Shown: one piece after another, positions 41,855 through 49,693 of the stretch
Layout: every line of letters starts with the position of its first letter
Numbering within the stretch: position 1 is the first letter of the stretch
NCBI GenBank assembly: GCA_028868305.1
Contig: JAGWUS010000028.1
Location: 1-49,693 of the forward strand
Reading direction: 5' to 3'
Source of the DNA: Burkholderiales bacterium
GTDB lineage: Bacteria; Pseudomonadota; Gammaproteobacteria; Burkholderiales; Burkholderiaceae_C
DNA length: 49,693 nucleotides
Position numbers and translations under genes: made by a program
The notes under the pieces: model-generated
What the model was told of the DNA's origin: nothing
Database searches by the model: none
The model's input: the letters and a program-made list of their open reading frames with translations, nothing else

Positions 41855-44800
41855 CCCAAGCCGCTTTTGAACACAACGGCCAGCTGGTAGCGCGTCAGCG
41901 CTTCTACGAGATTGCCTGTGACCCGCGCCGCAGTGTGGCGGTCGAGGCCTGTGCCGGTGCGGGAAAGACATGGATGCTGGTGTCGCGCATGGTGCGCGCC
42001 TTGCTGGAGGGTGCCGCGCCGCAGGACATTCTGGCGATCACCTTTACCAAGAAAGCTGCGGGCGAGATGCGCCAGCGCTTGCAACAGTGGCTGGCCGAAT
42101 TTGCGGTGGCGGACGATGATGCCCTGCGCGAAGCATTGAGTGTGCGTGGCCTGTCGGGCCAAGCCTCGCCTTCACAATTGCAGACGCTGCGCCAGTTGCA
42201 CACTGCACTGATGCAAAGCGGCCGGCCGGTGCAGATTCGCACTTTCCACAGCTGGTTTGCCGCCTTGCTGCGCAGCGCACCTCTGGCGGTGCTGGATGAG
42301 TTGGGTTTGCCCACGCAATACGAGCTGCTGGAGAACGATGCCCAGGCCATCGCCCAGGTGTGGCGCAGGTTCCAGACCCGGGTGGCGCAGGACACCGATG
42401 CCCGCGCCGACTACATGGCTGATGTGGCCGCCCATGGACGCCACCAGACCCGCAAGGCGCTGGAGTCGGCATTGGGCAAACGGGTGGAGTTCGCCCTGGC
42501 CGACGCACATGGCGTGGTGGAATCGTCGGTGGCGCACTTTGCCGTGCAGTTTCCCGACTTTGCAGGCTTTTCGAGCCCGCTGGAGCGGGTGCAAAGCGCT
42601 GTGGTGCAAGACATGCTGTGGGCCGCAGCCCGCGCCTTGGGTGCCAGCACCTTGGCGACCTGTACCAAGGCGGCCAACGCACTGGAGCGCGCATTGACGC
42701 AGGGCGATACCGCAGGTGTATTCGAGGCCCTGCTGACCGACAAAGGGGCTCAGCGCAAGCTCAGCGACAAGCTGGCCGGGATCGAGAACGTGCGCCAGGC
42801 CCAGGACCTGCTGATCCGTGTGCAGCAAGCCCAGCACCAGCATGAGGCCTGGTTGCACCAGCATCGTATGGCTCGCCTCATGCGGGGGCTGGTGAAAGAC
42901 TATGCAGCGCTCAAGCGCGAGCGTGGCTGGATCGACATGGGCGACTTGGAGCGCGCTGCGCTGGTGCTGATGTCCGACCCGCTGCTGAGCGGCTGGGTGC
43001 AGGAGCGGCTGGATGCCCGCGTGCGCCATTTGCTGATTGATGAATTTCAGGACACCAACCCGCTGCAGTGGCAGGCGCTGAGCGCCTGGCTGTCGGGCTA
43101 CGGTGGTGCTGGCAGTGCGCCGAGCGTGTTCATCGTGGGCGACCCCAAGCAGAGCATTTACCGTTTCCGCCGGGCTGAGCCGCAGGTGTTTCGCGCGGCC
43201 AAACAGTTTGTGGTGCAGGGGTTGGGTGGCGATGTATTGAGTTGCGACCACACGCGGCGCAATGCGGGCGCCATCATCGGTGTGGTGAACAGCGTGATGC
43301 AGCAGGCCCAGACGGCCGGTGAGTTTGATGGCTACCGGCAGCACAGTACCGAGTCGCTGGAGGAGGGCCAGGTGTTCAAGCTGCCGCGCCTGCTGCGTGA
43401 ATCCAAGGCGGCGCAGGTCGATACAGACGCGGAGCCAGCGCAGTGGCGTGATTCGCTGACCAGTCCGCGTGTGGAGGCGGAGGAAACCCGCAAGACCCTG
43501 GAATGCCGACAGGCTGCGCGCTGGCTGGCGCATTGGCTTCAGGAGGATGTGGCAGGGCGCAAGCCGGGAGACGTGATGGTGCTGGCACGCAAGCGCGAGC
43601 GGCTGGGTCTGATGCAGCAGGAACTGGCGGCATTGCACATCCCCTCGCAGCAACCCGAGAAAGCCGACCTGTGCGAAATGCCCGAAGTGCAGGACCTGGT
43701 GGCCTTGCTGGATGTGCTGGTGTCGCAGCGGCACGACCTGTCGCTGGCGCGGGCCTTGAAGTCCCCGCTGTTTGGTGCCACCGATGACGAACTGGTGCAA
43801 CTCGTATTGCAACAGCGTGCGCTGCAAAAGCAGGCGCCGCAGGACACCGTGGTGACCTGGTGGCAAGTGCTGAAGGAAGCAGCGGGTCTGCCGCAGCGGC
43901 TGGCTGCGGCGGGCGCCACCTTGCAACGCTGGAAGCAGTGGCTGGATGCCCTGCCGCCGCACGATGCCATGCACGCCATCTATACCGATGGAGATGTGCT
44001 GGCGCGTTTTGCCGCTGCCGCCCCTGTGGAGCAACGTGAGGGCGTGCTGGCCAACCTGCGCGCACTGCTGCATGCCGTGCTGTCACTCGATGGTGGCCGC
44101 TACACCACGCCTTACGGCCTGGTGCGTGCCTTGCGCGCTGGTGGTATTGCGGCGCCAGTGCGTGCCGATGCCACTGCCGTGCGGCTGCTTACGGTCCACG
44201 GTGCCAAGGGGTTGGAGGCGTCTTTGGTGCTGGTGCTGGATACCGATGGCGAAAACAACAAGCCCGAGACCATGGGCGTGCTGGTGAACTGGCCCGGTGA
44301 AGACCGGTACCCGCGGCGCTTTGTGTTTCTGGCCAGCGAATCGCGCCCACCGGCCTGCGTGGTCGATGCCCTCGCGCAGGAGCAGGCCGAACGTCGGCGT
44401 GAAGAACTCAATGGCCTGTACGTGGCACTCACCCGCACCCAGACCACGCTGGTGATTTCTAGCCTGGAGCCGCACATCAAGAATGCGGGAAGCTGGTGGC
44501 AGCGGCTGGAAGCACTGGCCACCGAGGTGCCGTGGTCTGGCGAAGTGGCCCATCTGCCTGCAGTGGTTTCGTCGCAGGCAGCCCCCATCACTCTAAAAGT
44601 ATTGCCAAATGTGTCTCTAGCCCCCGTGGAATATGCACAAACAGCTATTAAAAAAGTAGCATTTCCTGCCGGTGACGGGCAAGCGCCTGCTGTGGTGGAC
44701 AGCCTGGAGTCCCGTATCGGCCAGGCCATGCACCGTTTGCTGCAGTGGGTAGAGCCGGTGCCGGCCGGCGTGAGCGCCTCACCCTGGTCGGCGGCGCAAT

Positions 44801-45168
44801 GCGACCGTGTGGCGGCGGAGTTTGCACTGGACGCTGGCCAGTTGCAGCAGGCGCTGGGCATGGCAGTCTCCATCCTGCACGGCGAAGGTGCCTGGGCCTG
44901 GGACGCCAAACAGCTGGCCTGGGCGGCCAACGAAGTGCCCATCACCCAGGCCGGACGCATGCTGTACATGGACCGTCTGGTGCAAAAAGCGGCGACGCAG
45001 GAATGGTGGATACTGGACTACAAATCAAGCGCCTCGCCGCTGGAGCAGCCCGAGTTGCTGGCGCAGCTTGCCGGCTACCGCGCTGCAGTGGCAAGGGCTT
45101 ACCCGGGGCAAACGGTGCGCGCGGCGTTTCTGACCGCGCAGGGCGCCCTGCTCGAACCTTCTTACTGA
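41851..45168 (+). CDS. addA: AddA-type UvrD/Rep helicase-nuclease
   Basis: The 1105-residue superfamily 1A helicase shows motif I ACAGAGKTWM, Ia AITFTKKAAGEM, motif II LLIDEFQDTNP, motif III VGDPKQSIYRFR, motif V LTVHGAKGLEA and motif VI GLYVALTRTQ. A C-terminal RecB-like nuclease domain includes GQAMHRLL and WWILDYKSS. With the AddB partner overlapping upstream it should form a helicase-nuclease for recombinational repair. Residues about 919-938, between motif VI and the nuclease domain, are encoded by a full copy of the dispersed repeat, read in frame. The start at 41851 ([10 protein letters not shown]) is set by the ATGA overlap. Confidence 0.9.
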   Translation: MTQAAFEHNGQLVARQRFYEIACDPRRSVAVEACAGAGKTWMLVSRMVRALLEGAAPQDILAITFTKKAAGEMRQRLQQWLAEFAVADDDALREALSVRGLSGQASPSQLQTLRQLHTALMQSGRPVQIRTFHSWFAALLRSAPLAVLDELGLPTQYELLENDAQAIAQVWRRFQTRVAQDTDARADYMADVAAHGRHQTRKALESALGKRVEFALADAHGVVESSVAHFAVQFPDFAGFSSPLERVQSAVVQDMLWAAARALGASTLATCTKAANALERALTQGDTAGVFEALLTDKGAQRKLSDKLAGIENVRQAQDLLIRVQQAQHQHEAWLHQHRMARLMRGLVKDYAALKRERGWIDMGDLERAALVLMSDPLLSGWVQERLDARVRHLLIDEFQDTNPLQWQALSAWLSGYGGAGSAPSVFIVGDPKQSIYRFRRAEPQVFRAAKQFVVQGLGGDVLSCDHTRRNAGAIIGVVNSVMQQAQTAGEFDGYRQHSTESLEEGQVFKLPRLLRESKAAQVDTDAEPAQWRDSLTSPRVEAEETRKTLECRQAARWLAHWLQEDVAGRKPGDVMVLARKRERLGLMQQELAALHIPSQQPEKADLCEMPEVQDLVALLDVLVSQRHDLSLARALKSPLFGATDDELVQLVLQQRALQKQAPQDTVVTWWQVLKEAAGLPQRLAAAGATLQRWKQWLDALPPHDAMHAIYTDGDVLARFAAAAPVEQREGVLANLRALLHAVLSLDGGRYTTPYGLVRALRAGGIAAPVRADATAVRLLTVHGAKGLEASLVLVLDTDGENNKPETMGVLVNWPGEDRYPRRFVFLASESRPPACVVDALAQEQAERRREELNGLYVALTRTQTTLVISSLEPHIKNAGSWWQRLEALATEVPWSGEVAHLPAVVSSQAAPITLKVLPNVSLAPVEYAQTAIKKVAFPAGDGQAPAVVDSLESRIGQAMHRLLQWVEPVPAGVSASPWSAAQCDRVAAEFALDAGQLQQALGMAVSILHGEGAWAWDAKQLAWAANEVPITQAGRMLYMDRLVQKAATQEWWILDYKSSASPLEQPELLAQLAGYRAAVARAYPGQTVRAAFLTAQGALLEPSY
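44605..44663 (+). repeat. Dispersed repeat, copy 2 (inside the addA gene)
   Basis: Full copy with CAAAT, CTCTAGCCCCCGT, TGCACAA, CAGCTA and GTAG in the same order and spacing as copy 1 at 4178-4236. The CTA of the core is a codon here too, so both host proteins carry LAPV-x-x-AQ-x-A. It falls in the linker between helicase and nuclease domains. Confidence 0.85.
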
Positions 45169-45181
45169 ATTCCATTAACGC

Positions 45182-46435
45182 ATGCAATCTGAATCCCAAG
45201 TTGTTGTCATCGGCGGCGGCCCAGCAGGCCTGATGGCCGCCCAGGTGCTGGCCGATGCCGGCCACGCCGTGCATCTGTATGACGCCATGCCCTCCATCGG
45301 CCGCAAGTTTTTGCTGGCCGGCAAGGGCGGGCTCAACCTGACCCACTCCGAAGGTGCCGACGCGTTTGCCGGCCGCTATGGCGCACGCCGCGCGGCGATC
45401 GAGGCACTGCTCAAAGACTTTTCTCCCGAAACCCTGCGCGCCTGGGCCCATGGCCTGGGCGTGGAAACTTTTGTGGGATCGTCGGGCCGGGTGTTCCCCA
45501 AGGACATGAAAGCCGCACCGCTGTTGCGGGCCTGGCTGCAGCGCCTGCGCCATCCCGCTGGCGGTGTGGCGGTGCAGTTCCATATGCGCCACCGCTGGAC
45601 CGGTTGGACGGCCGATGGGGCGCTGTCTTTTGACACGCCGCAGGGTGCAGTGCAGGTGATGCCACGTGCCACCGTGCTGGCTTTCGGCGGGGGAAGCTGG
45701 GCCCGCCTGGGGTCGAATGGTGCCTGGGTGCCTTTGCTCGCCGGACGTGGCGTGGCGGTGGCGCCGCTGCTGCCGGCGAATTGTGGTTTTGATGTGCAGG
45801 GTGGCTGGACCGAGCACTTTGCAAGCAAATTTGCAGGGCAACCTTTCAAGTCGGTGGCAATCGCTTTCACCAATGCGCAAGGCGTGCAGTTTGTGCGCAA
45901 AGGGGAGTTTGTGGCTACGGCCACGGGCGTGGAGGGCAGCCTGGTCTACGCGGCGTCAAGCCTGCTGCGCGATGCAATCATTCGCACTGGAAAAGCCACC
46001 TTCCATCTGGATTTGTTGCCGGACCTGTCTGCGGAGCGGGTGCTGGCCGAAGTGATGCACCCACGGGGCTCACGTTCGCTCTCCAGCCACCTGAAAAGCC
46101 GTCTGCACCTGGACGGCATCAAGGCCGGCCTGCTGCATGAGTGCCTGTCCAAAGAGCAATACAACGACCCCGCCCAACTGGCCCGCGCCATCAAGGCGCT
46201 GCCCATCACGCTGCAAGCCGCCCGGCCCATCGATGAGGCCATCAGCACCGCCGGTGGTGTGCTGTTTGAAGTGCTGACGCCCGCGCTGATGCTCGAAGCC
46301 ATGCCCGGTGTCTTTTGTGCCGGCGAGATGCTGGATTGGGAAGCGCCTACAGGCGGCTATCTGCTGCAGGCCTGCTTTGCCAGTGGGTGGCGTGCAGGGC
46401 AGGGTGCGTGTGCGCACCTGAAAAGTAATGGTTGA
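45182..46435 (+). CDS. BaiN/HI0933-like NAD(P)/FAD-dependent oxidoreductase
   Basis: A 417-residue flavoprotein of the HI0933/YhiN group (TIGR03862-like). It begins with the dinucleotide-binding VVIGGGPAGLMAAQVL, followed by the family signature GRKFLLAGKGGLNLTHSE. Later blocks are VGSSGRVFPKDMKAAPLLRAW, the glycine-rich LAFGGGSWARLGSNG and the C-terminal FAD motif GVFCAGEMLDWEAPTGGYLLQ. The reaction is not established for most members. It starts 13 bp after addA with a poor ribosome-binding site. Its stop codon overlaps the 3' end of the oppositely oriented 4.5S RNA gene. Confidence 0.93.
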   Translation: MQSESQVVVIGGGPAGLMAAQVLADAGHAVHLYDAMPSIGRKFLLAGKGGLNLTHSEGADAFAGRYGARRAAIEALLKDFSPETLRAWAHGLGVETFVGSSGRVFPKDMKAAPLLRAWLQRLRHPAGGVAVQFHMRHRWTGWTADGALSFDTPQGAVQVMPRATVLAFGGGSWARLGSNGAWVPLLAGRGVAVAPLLPANCGFDVQGGWTEHFASKFAGQPFKSVAIAFTNAQGVQFVRKGEFVATATGVEGSLVYAASSLLRDAIIRTGKATFHLDLLPDLSAERVLAEVMHPRGSRSLSSHLKSRLHLDGIKAGLLHECLSKEQYNDPAQLARAIKALPITLQAARPIDEAISTAGGVLFEVLTPALMLEAMPGVFCAGEMLDWEAPTGGYLLQACFASGWRAGQGACAHLKSNG

Positions 46436-46526
46436 CGAGCCTGATCCCGGCACTGACTCCACAGTTAGGGCTGCTTGGTTCCCCACCTGACCCGGTTGGC
46501 CGCTTCACCATGCGAGAGGGCCCGTC
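46434..46526 (-). ncRNA. ffs: 4.5S RNA, signal recognition particle RNA
   Basis: Read on the minus strand, the sequence holds the universal small-SRP core: CCGGGTCAGGTGGGGAACC then AAGCAGCCCTAACTG, with the GTCAG/AGCAGCC asymmetric loop that binds Ffh, and GTGCCGGGATCAGGC on the descending strand. The ends pair: GACGGGCC at 46526-46519 with GGCTCGTC at 46441-46434, eight pairs with one G-U. A -10 element TACAAT (46539-46534) is 7 bp upstream of the predicted 5' end. The length of about 93 nt is near the usual 95-115. The exact 3' end is uncertain by several bases. Confidence 0.92.
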
Positions 46527-46533
46527 GGTAGTG

Positions 46534-46539
46534 ATTGTA
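46534..46539 (-). promoter_or_regulatory. -10 element of ffs
   Basis: TACAAT on the minus strand, preceded by TTGGG, places the transcription start at about 46527, next to the predicted end of the SRP RNA helix. A clear -35 element was not found. Confidence 0.6.
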
Positions 46540-46560
46540 CCCAATGCCCGATGACAGCGT

Positions 46561-48290
46561 TCAGAGCAGGCTGGTCTGTGTAGTGTTCAGCGAAGTGAAG
46601 TTGTAGCCATTGCGGCCTGAGGCCTTGGTGTGGTACATGGCGTTGTCCGCCTTGGCAATGATTCCTTCTGCGGTAGTGGCATCCTCAGGGAACTGGCTGA
46701 TGCCGATACTGAACTCCACCTGCAAATCCTGTCCCGCGAAATCCAGGGGCGCTTTGAGAACAGCCAGCAGCTTTTCAGTGAAGCTTGCAATCAGGTTGTG
46801 TTCTGCAATCTGGTCCAGCAGGATGACAAATTCGTCGCCGCCCAGCCGCGCCACGGTGTCTGCAGCGCGCAAACTGCTCTTGAGCCGATCGGCCACGGTT
46901 TTGAGGATGTGGTCTCCGGCCGCATGGCCGTGCTGGTCGTTGAAGCTCTTGAAATTGTCTACATCCACAAACAGCACGGCAAAGCCCGATGCGTTGCGGC
47001 TGGCGCGTGCAATGGCCTGGTCCAGGCGGTCCAGGAACATGCGCCGGTTGGGCAGGCCGGTCAGTACATCGTGCTGAGCGAGGTGCTCCAGTTCTTCGTG
47101 GCTGTCCTGCAGATCGTTCATCTGCTGACGGATCACGGTCTGCATGTGGGAGAAACTGCGTGCCAGCATGCCAATTTCGTCGGTGCGGTGCACCGGCAAC
47201 TGCATGACGTGGTTGTCGTTCGAGAACCGCTGGATCGCTGTGTTCATTGCATTGATCGGGCGGGTGACGGCGCGGGCCACCAGCATCGCCATTGCAATAC
47301 AGGCCATACAGACCGCCAGCACGATCTTGAGGATGTCCTGGCCCAGGTATTCTGCCTGTTTCAGTACCACTGCGCGGGGCTGCGCCAGACCCAGTATCAT
47401 GCGACTCTCGCTGGTGGGAGCAACAACGCCTTGGCTGATGAATGCTGCAATCAGTGGACCATGTCCCTCGGTAGGGCCCGTCGTTTCCAGCAACAGGGAT
47501 TTCGTCTTGCCTGCAACCAGGTCTGCTGTAGCTGGGAATTCTTCCTGCAGTAGCACGCGCTGGCCCCGGTCAAACCCGAAGGTGTGGCTAGGGTCCGGAT
47601 GGATCAGAAAATCCCCGCGGCCATTGGTCATGAAAAGCTGGAAGTTGCCAGGCAGGTCCGCAGCCAGTAGCTGGAACGTGGCGTTGAGGTCCACGTTGAT
47701 CACCACGACACCAAGGGCCTTTCCCTGTGCGTTCAGCACGGGTGCGGCCATGGTCGCTGTGGGTTGGTCCTGCCCATTGTGGGCACCCAACTCATGGTTG
47801 ATGGTGATGTGGGACAGGTAAGTTTGGCCGGGTTTGAGCTTGAGCGCTTCACTTACGTAGGGGAAGTGCCCTTTTTCCTGAAGATCGTCGCCAGCCACTT
47901 CCAGCAGGTTTTCCCCGTCGCGGTCCACCCGCACAATTTCCGGCCCCCCTCGCCAGCGGAAATCAGCCGAATCTGAAAGTAGGAGGGGTTCACCTCCATA
48001 AGACGCTTGAAATGGTCCAGCAGATCGGCCCGAGACGGCGCGCTGTTGTCCATCAGCGCTTGCCGCGCCTGACGCTCCGCAGCGAGCACCAGCAAGTCGC
48101 GGGAAATATCCTGTCGCGTGAGGGTCAAGCGACGTACCAGACCCCTGGTCGAGGTCATCAGTTCACCCTGGGCGGACTGCACCAGCAGCTTGCGACTGAT
48201 GCTGTAGGCATAGAACCCCGTCAGGCCGGATATGGTGATACCAATCAGGGCCAGGATCAGCGTCAGGCGGGCAGTAATGCCAAACTTCAC
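46561..48290 (-). pseudogene. dCache-HAMP-GGDEF diguanylate cyclase with a one-base frameshift
   Basis: The gene starts with GTG at 48290, overlapping the stop of the PotD-like gene by 4 bp. Frame 1 runs MKFGITARLTLILALIGITI (membrane helix) into a periplasmic sensor and reaches AGEGG at a run of six G (C6 at 47944-47949 on plus). From there the next domain parts (EIVRVDRDGENLLEVAG onward) are in another frame. Adding one G restores a single 576-residue protein: periplasmic dCache-like sensor, second membrane helix (ILKIVLAVCMACIAMAML), HAMP, and GGDEF with intact RLGGDEF and an RxxD inhibitory site (RAAD) five residues before it. It is either a recent mutation, a phase-variable tract, or an assembly error. 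Confidence 0.85.
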
Positions 48291-49336
48291 GGCGCCAGCA
48301 CCTTGCTTTCACGGTCACCGGAGACGATGCGCTCCCACAGTTTTGTCCGGCGTTCCACACTCTCTACAGGCTCCAGCCAGACCAGTCGATCGTCAGGGTG
48401 CAGGAACGGTGATTCGGTGCGGGTGTTGGCCAATCCCTGGCGGCTCAGCAGGACTGCGGCAGGCTCGGCTTCCAGCATGTAGTTGATCCACGAGTGGGCC
48501 AGTGCATCGTTGCGCACCCCACGGGTGATGGCCCAGCAGTCCAGCCAAGCCAGCGCGCCATCGCTGGGAATGGCGTAGCCTACGTCCACACCGGCCTTTT
48601 TCAGCAAGGTGATTTGTTGGGAGCCGTAGTTTGCAAACAGAAGGGCCGCCTTCCCCCTTTTAAATAACTCGACTGACTCTTCCGGCTGGGTATAAAAGGC
48701 CATGGCATTGCGCCGCAAAGCAATCAGTTGTCGCACGGCTGCGGGCCACTCCTTGGTGTCGATACGAAACGGGGTGGTGTCGCCCAGGATCTGCGCGGCC
48801 AGCGAAAAGTTGTGGGTTCCGACGTTGTAAAGCAGCACTTTTCCTCGGTATTGCTTGTCCCATAAGACCTTGATGGAAGTAGGGGCGGTTTTGACCTGCT
48901 GGCGGTCGTAAATCAGGCCCATTTCTGAATAGGTATAGGGCATGGCAAAGACCTGACCACCATGCACCACGCCTGGAATACTTTTCAAGTCCCGAAAACG
49001 CGGTAGTTGGTGTGCGGTATTACTGATGGATTTGGTGGAAATGGGTCGCACCAGAGACGCCTGTATGTAGCGCTGCAGTTCGGCCGTGTTGACCGCGAAA
49101 ACGTCGAACTCTTCGCCTTTGTTTTTGGCGATACGCTGCCAGAGTGCCTCGTCGGAATCGATATAAGTCACTTCGACTTTGGCGCCGGTGCGTTGCTCGA
49201 AGGTTTTGACAATGTCCGGGTCGGCATAGCCGGGCCAGGCCAGAACGCGCAGCACATCCTCGGCGAAGGTCATCTGGGGGGCTAGAAATGCCAGAAGCGG
49301 CAGGCACAGCAGAAAACGACGCAATCGAGGGATCAT
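48287..49336 (-). CDS. PotD-like extracellular solute-binding protein, putative polyamine sensor
   Basis: The 349-residue precursor has a signal peptide (MIPRLRRFLLCLPLLAFLA... TFA). The type-II periplasmic-binding fold that follows is of the spermidine/putrescine PotD/PotF class: VLRVLAWPGYADPDIVKTFE at the start, then FDVFAVNTAELQRYIQ, MPYTYSEMGLIYDR and AWLDCWAITRGVRN. No transporter genes are nearby. Its stop overlaps the GTG start of the membrane diguanylate cyclase, so the pair is probably a receptor unit like NspS-MbaA of Vibrio cholerae. The ATG at 49336 gives the best signal peptide. Divergent dnaX starts 74 bp away. Confidence 0.9.
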   Translation of the reverse strand: MIPRLRRFLLCLPLLAFLAPQMTFAEDVLRVLAWPGYADPDIVKTFEQRTGAKVEVTYIDSDEALWQRIAKNKGEEFDVFAVNTAELQRYIQASLVRPISTKSISNTAHQLPRFRDLKSIPGVVHGGQVFAMPYTYSEMGLIYDRQQVKTAPTSIKVLWDKQYRGKVLLYNVGTHNFSLAAQILGDTTPFRIDTKEWPAAVRQLIALRRNAMAFYTQPEESVELFKRGKAALLFANYGSQQITLLKKAGVDVGYAIPSDGALAWLDCWAITRGVRNDALAHSWINYMLEAEPAAVLLSRQGLANTRTESPFLHPDDRLVWLEPVESVERRTKLWERIVSGDRESKVLAP

Positions 49337-49410
49337 GGTAGATTGGGCAGAACCGGCAAATTCATGAGATGACAGTCTAACGTGCCCGGCCCGCACACTA
49401 GAATCCCAGC

Positions 49411-49693
49411 ATGTCCTACCTCGTGCTCGCCCGCAAGTACCGTCCGCGTAACTTCACCGAAATGGTGGGGCAGGACCACGTGGTGCAGGCGCTGACCAAC
49501 GCGCTGACCACCCAGCGCCTGCACCATGCCTACCTGTTTACCGGTACGCGCGGCGTGGGCAAGACCACGGTGTCGCGCATTTTGGCCAAGTCGCTCAACT
49601 GCCAGGGGGTGGATGGCACCGGCGGAATCACTGCTACCCCTTGTGGGATCTGCCAGGCATGCTCTGATATTGATAGCGGACGTTTTGTCGATT
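49411..49693 (+). CDS. dnaX: DNA polymerase III subunit tau/gamma, N-terminal part
   Basis: The first 94 codons of DnaX, the clamp-loader ATPase, are present; the rest is outside the window. MSYLVLARKYRPRNFTEMVG is the canonical N-terminus, followed by Walker A TGTRGVGKTT and the start of the zinc-binding module with three visible cysteines (C-G-I-C-Q-A-C) after an earlier LNC. It is divergent from the PotD-like gene. Proximity of dnaX and ffs is common in bacteria. Confidence 0.97.
   Translation, partial: MSYLVLARKYRPRNFTEMVGQDHVVQALTNALTTQRLHHAYLFTGTRGVGKTTVSRILAKSLNCQGVDGTGGITATPCGICQACSDIDSGRFVD

Noticed and set aside
42172..44073. Long minus-strand open frame opposite addA
   Set aside because: Antisense shadow of the helicase gene with no recognisable motif.
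47853..48290. Separate 145-residue membrane protein
   Set aside because: Its last residues after the G6 tract are out of frame relative to the homologous sensor sequence; it is the front half of the frameshifted diguanylate cyclase.

Overview
The window looks like a chromosomal segment from a betaproteobacterium of the order Burkholderiales, most probably family Comamonadaceae (Rhodoferax/Polaromonas/Acidovorax relatives). The basis is high GC with dense coding, the betaproteobacterial style of the FtsH, Rho and L31 type B proteins, the order yhbY / rlmE-ftsH-folP-glmM, and dispersed repeats that I recall, without being able to check, from that family. No phage, transposase, CRISPR array, rRNA or tRNA was seen.

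Layout. 1-10.6 kb is housekeeping: the 3' end of a LysE-type exporter, carB, greA, a DUF4149 membrane protein, a small P-loop kinase, yhbY, then rlmE, ftsH, folP and glmM. 10.6-19.1 kb begins with a leftward pair (93-aa unknown protein and a CHAD protein), a 740-bp non-coding gap, and a CorA/ZntB-type transporter. It continues with a tight operon of an OlsB-like acyltransferase, a PlcP/LpxH-like metallophosphoesterase and a GT4 glycosyltransferase, followed by ppk and sixA. 19.1-28.4 kb holds a histone-H1-like protein, a chemoreceptor, a candidate 41-aa membrane protein, an M14 peptidase with an alpha/beta hydrolase, an EAL-CBS-GGDEF protein, ppx, an orphan periplasmic binding protein and a fasciclin remnant. 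28.5-35.1 kb is pstSCAB-phoU-phoB-phoR. 35.1-39.1 kb is leftward: a polytopic glycosyltransferase-like protein, rpmE type B, rho and trxA. 39.2-46.4 kb is an AddB/AddA-type nuclease-helicase pair and a BaiN-like flavoprotein. The last 3 kb holds the 4.5S SRP RNA, a PotD-like binding protein translationally coupled to a frameshifted diguanylate cyclase, and the 5' end of dnaX.

How it works together. The stretch from about 10.6 to 35.1 kb reads as a phosphate-economy island: phosphate sensing and uptake (Pst, PhoU, PhoBR), polyphosphate synthesis and breakdown (Ppk, Ppx), probable polyphosphate-associated proteins (CHAD, H1-like), and an operon suited to replacing phospholipids with phosphorus-free lipids. 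PhoB-box-like sequences (13-14 of 18 matches to the E. coli consensus, counted by eye) lie before pstS, ppk, the CorA-like gene and the 41-aa ORF.

Other structures of note: a roughly 59-bp dispersed repeat present as three full copies and two hairpin halves, two of the full copies lying inside genes and read in the same frame; a long AT-rich palindrome shared by two intergenic regions; a hairpin enclosing the first start codon of pstC; and a single-base frameshift in a G6 tract of a polyamine-receptor-like diguanylate cyclase.
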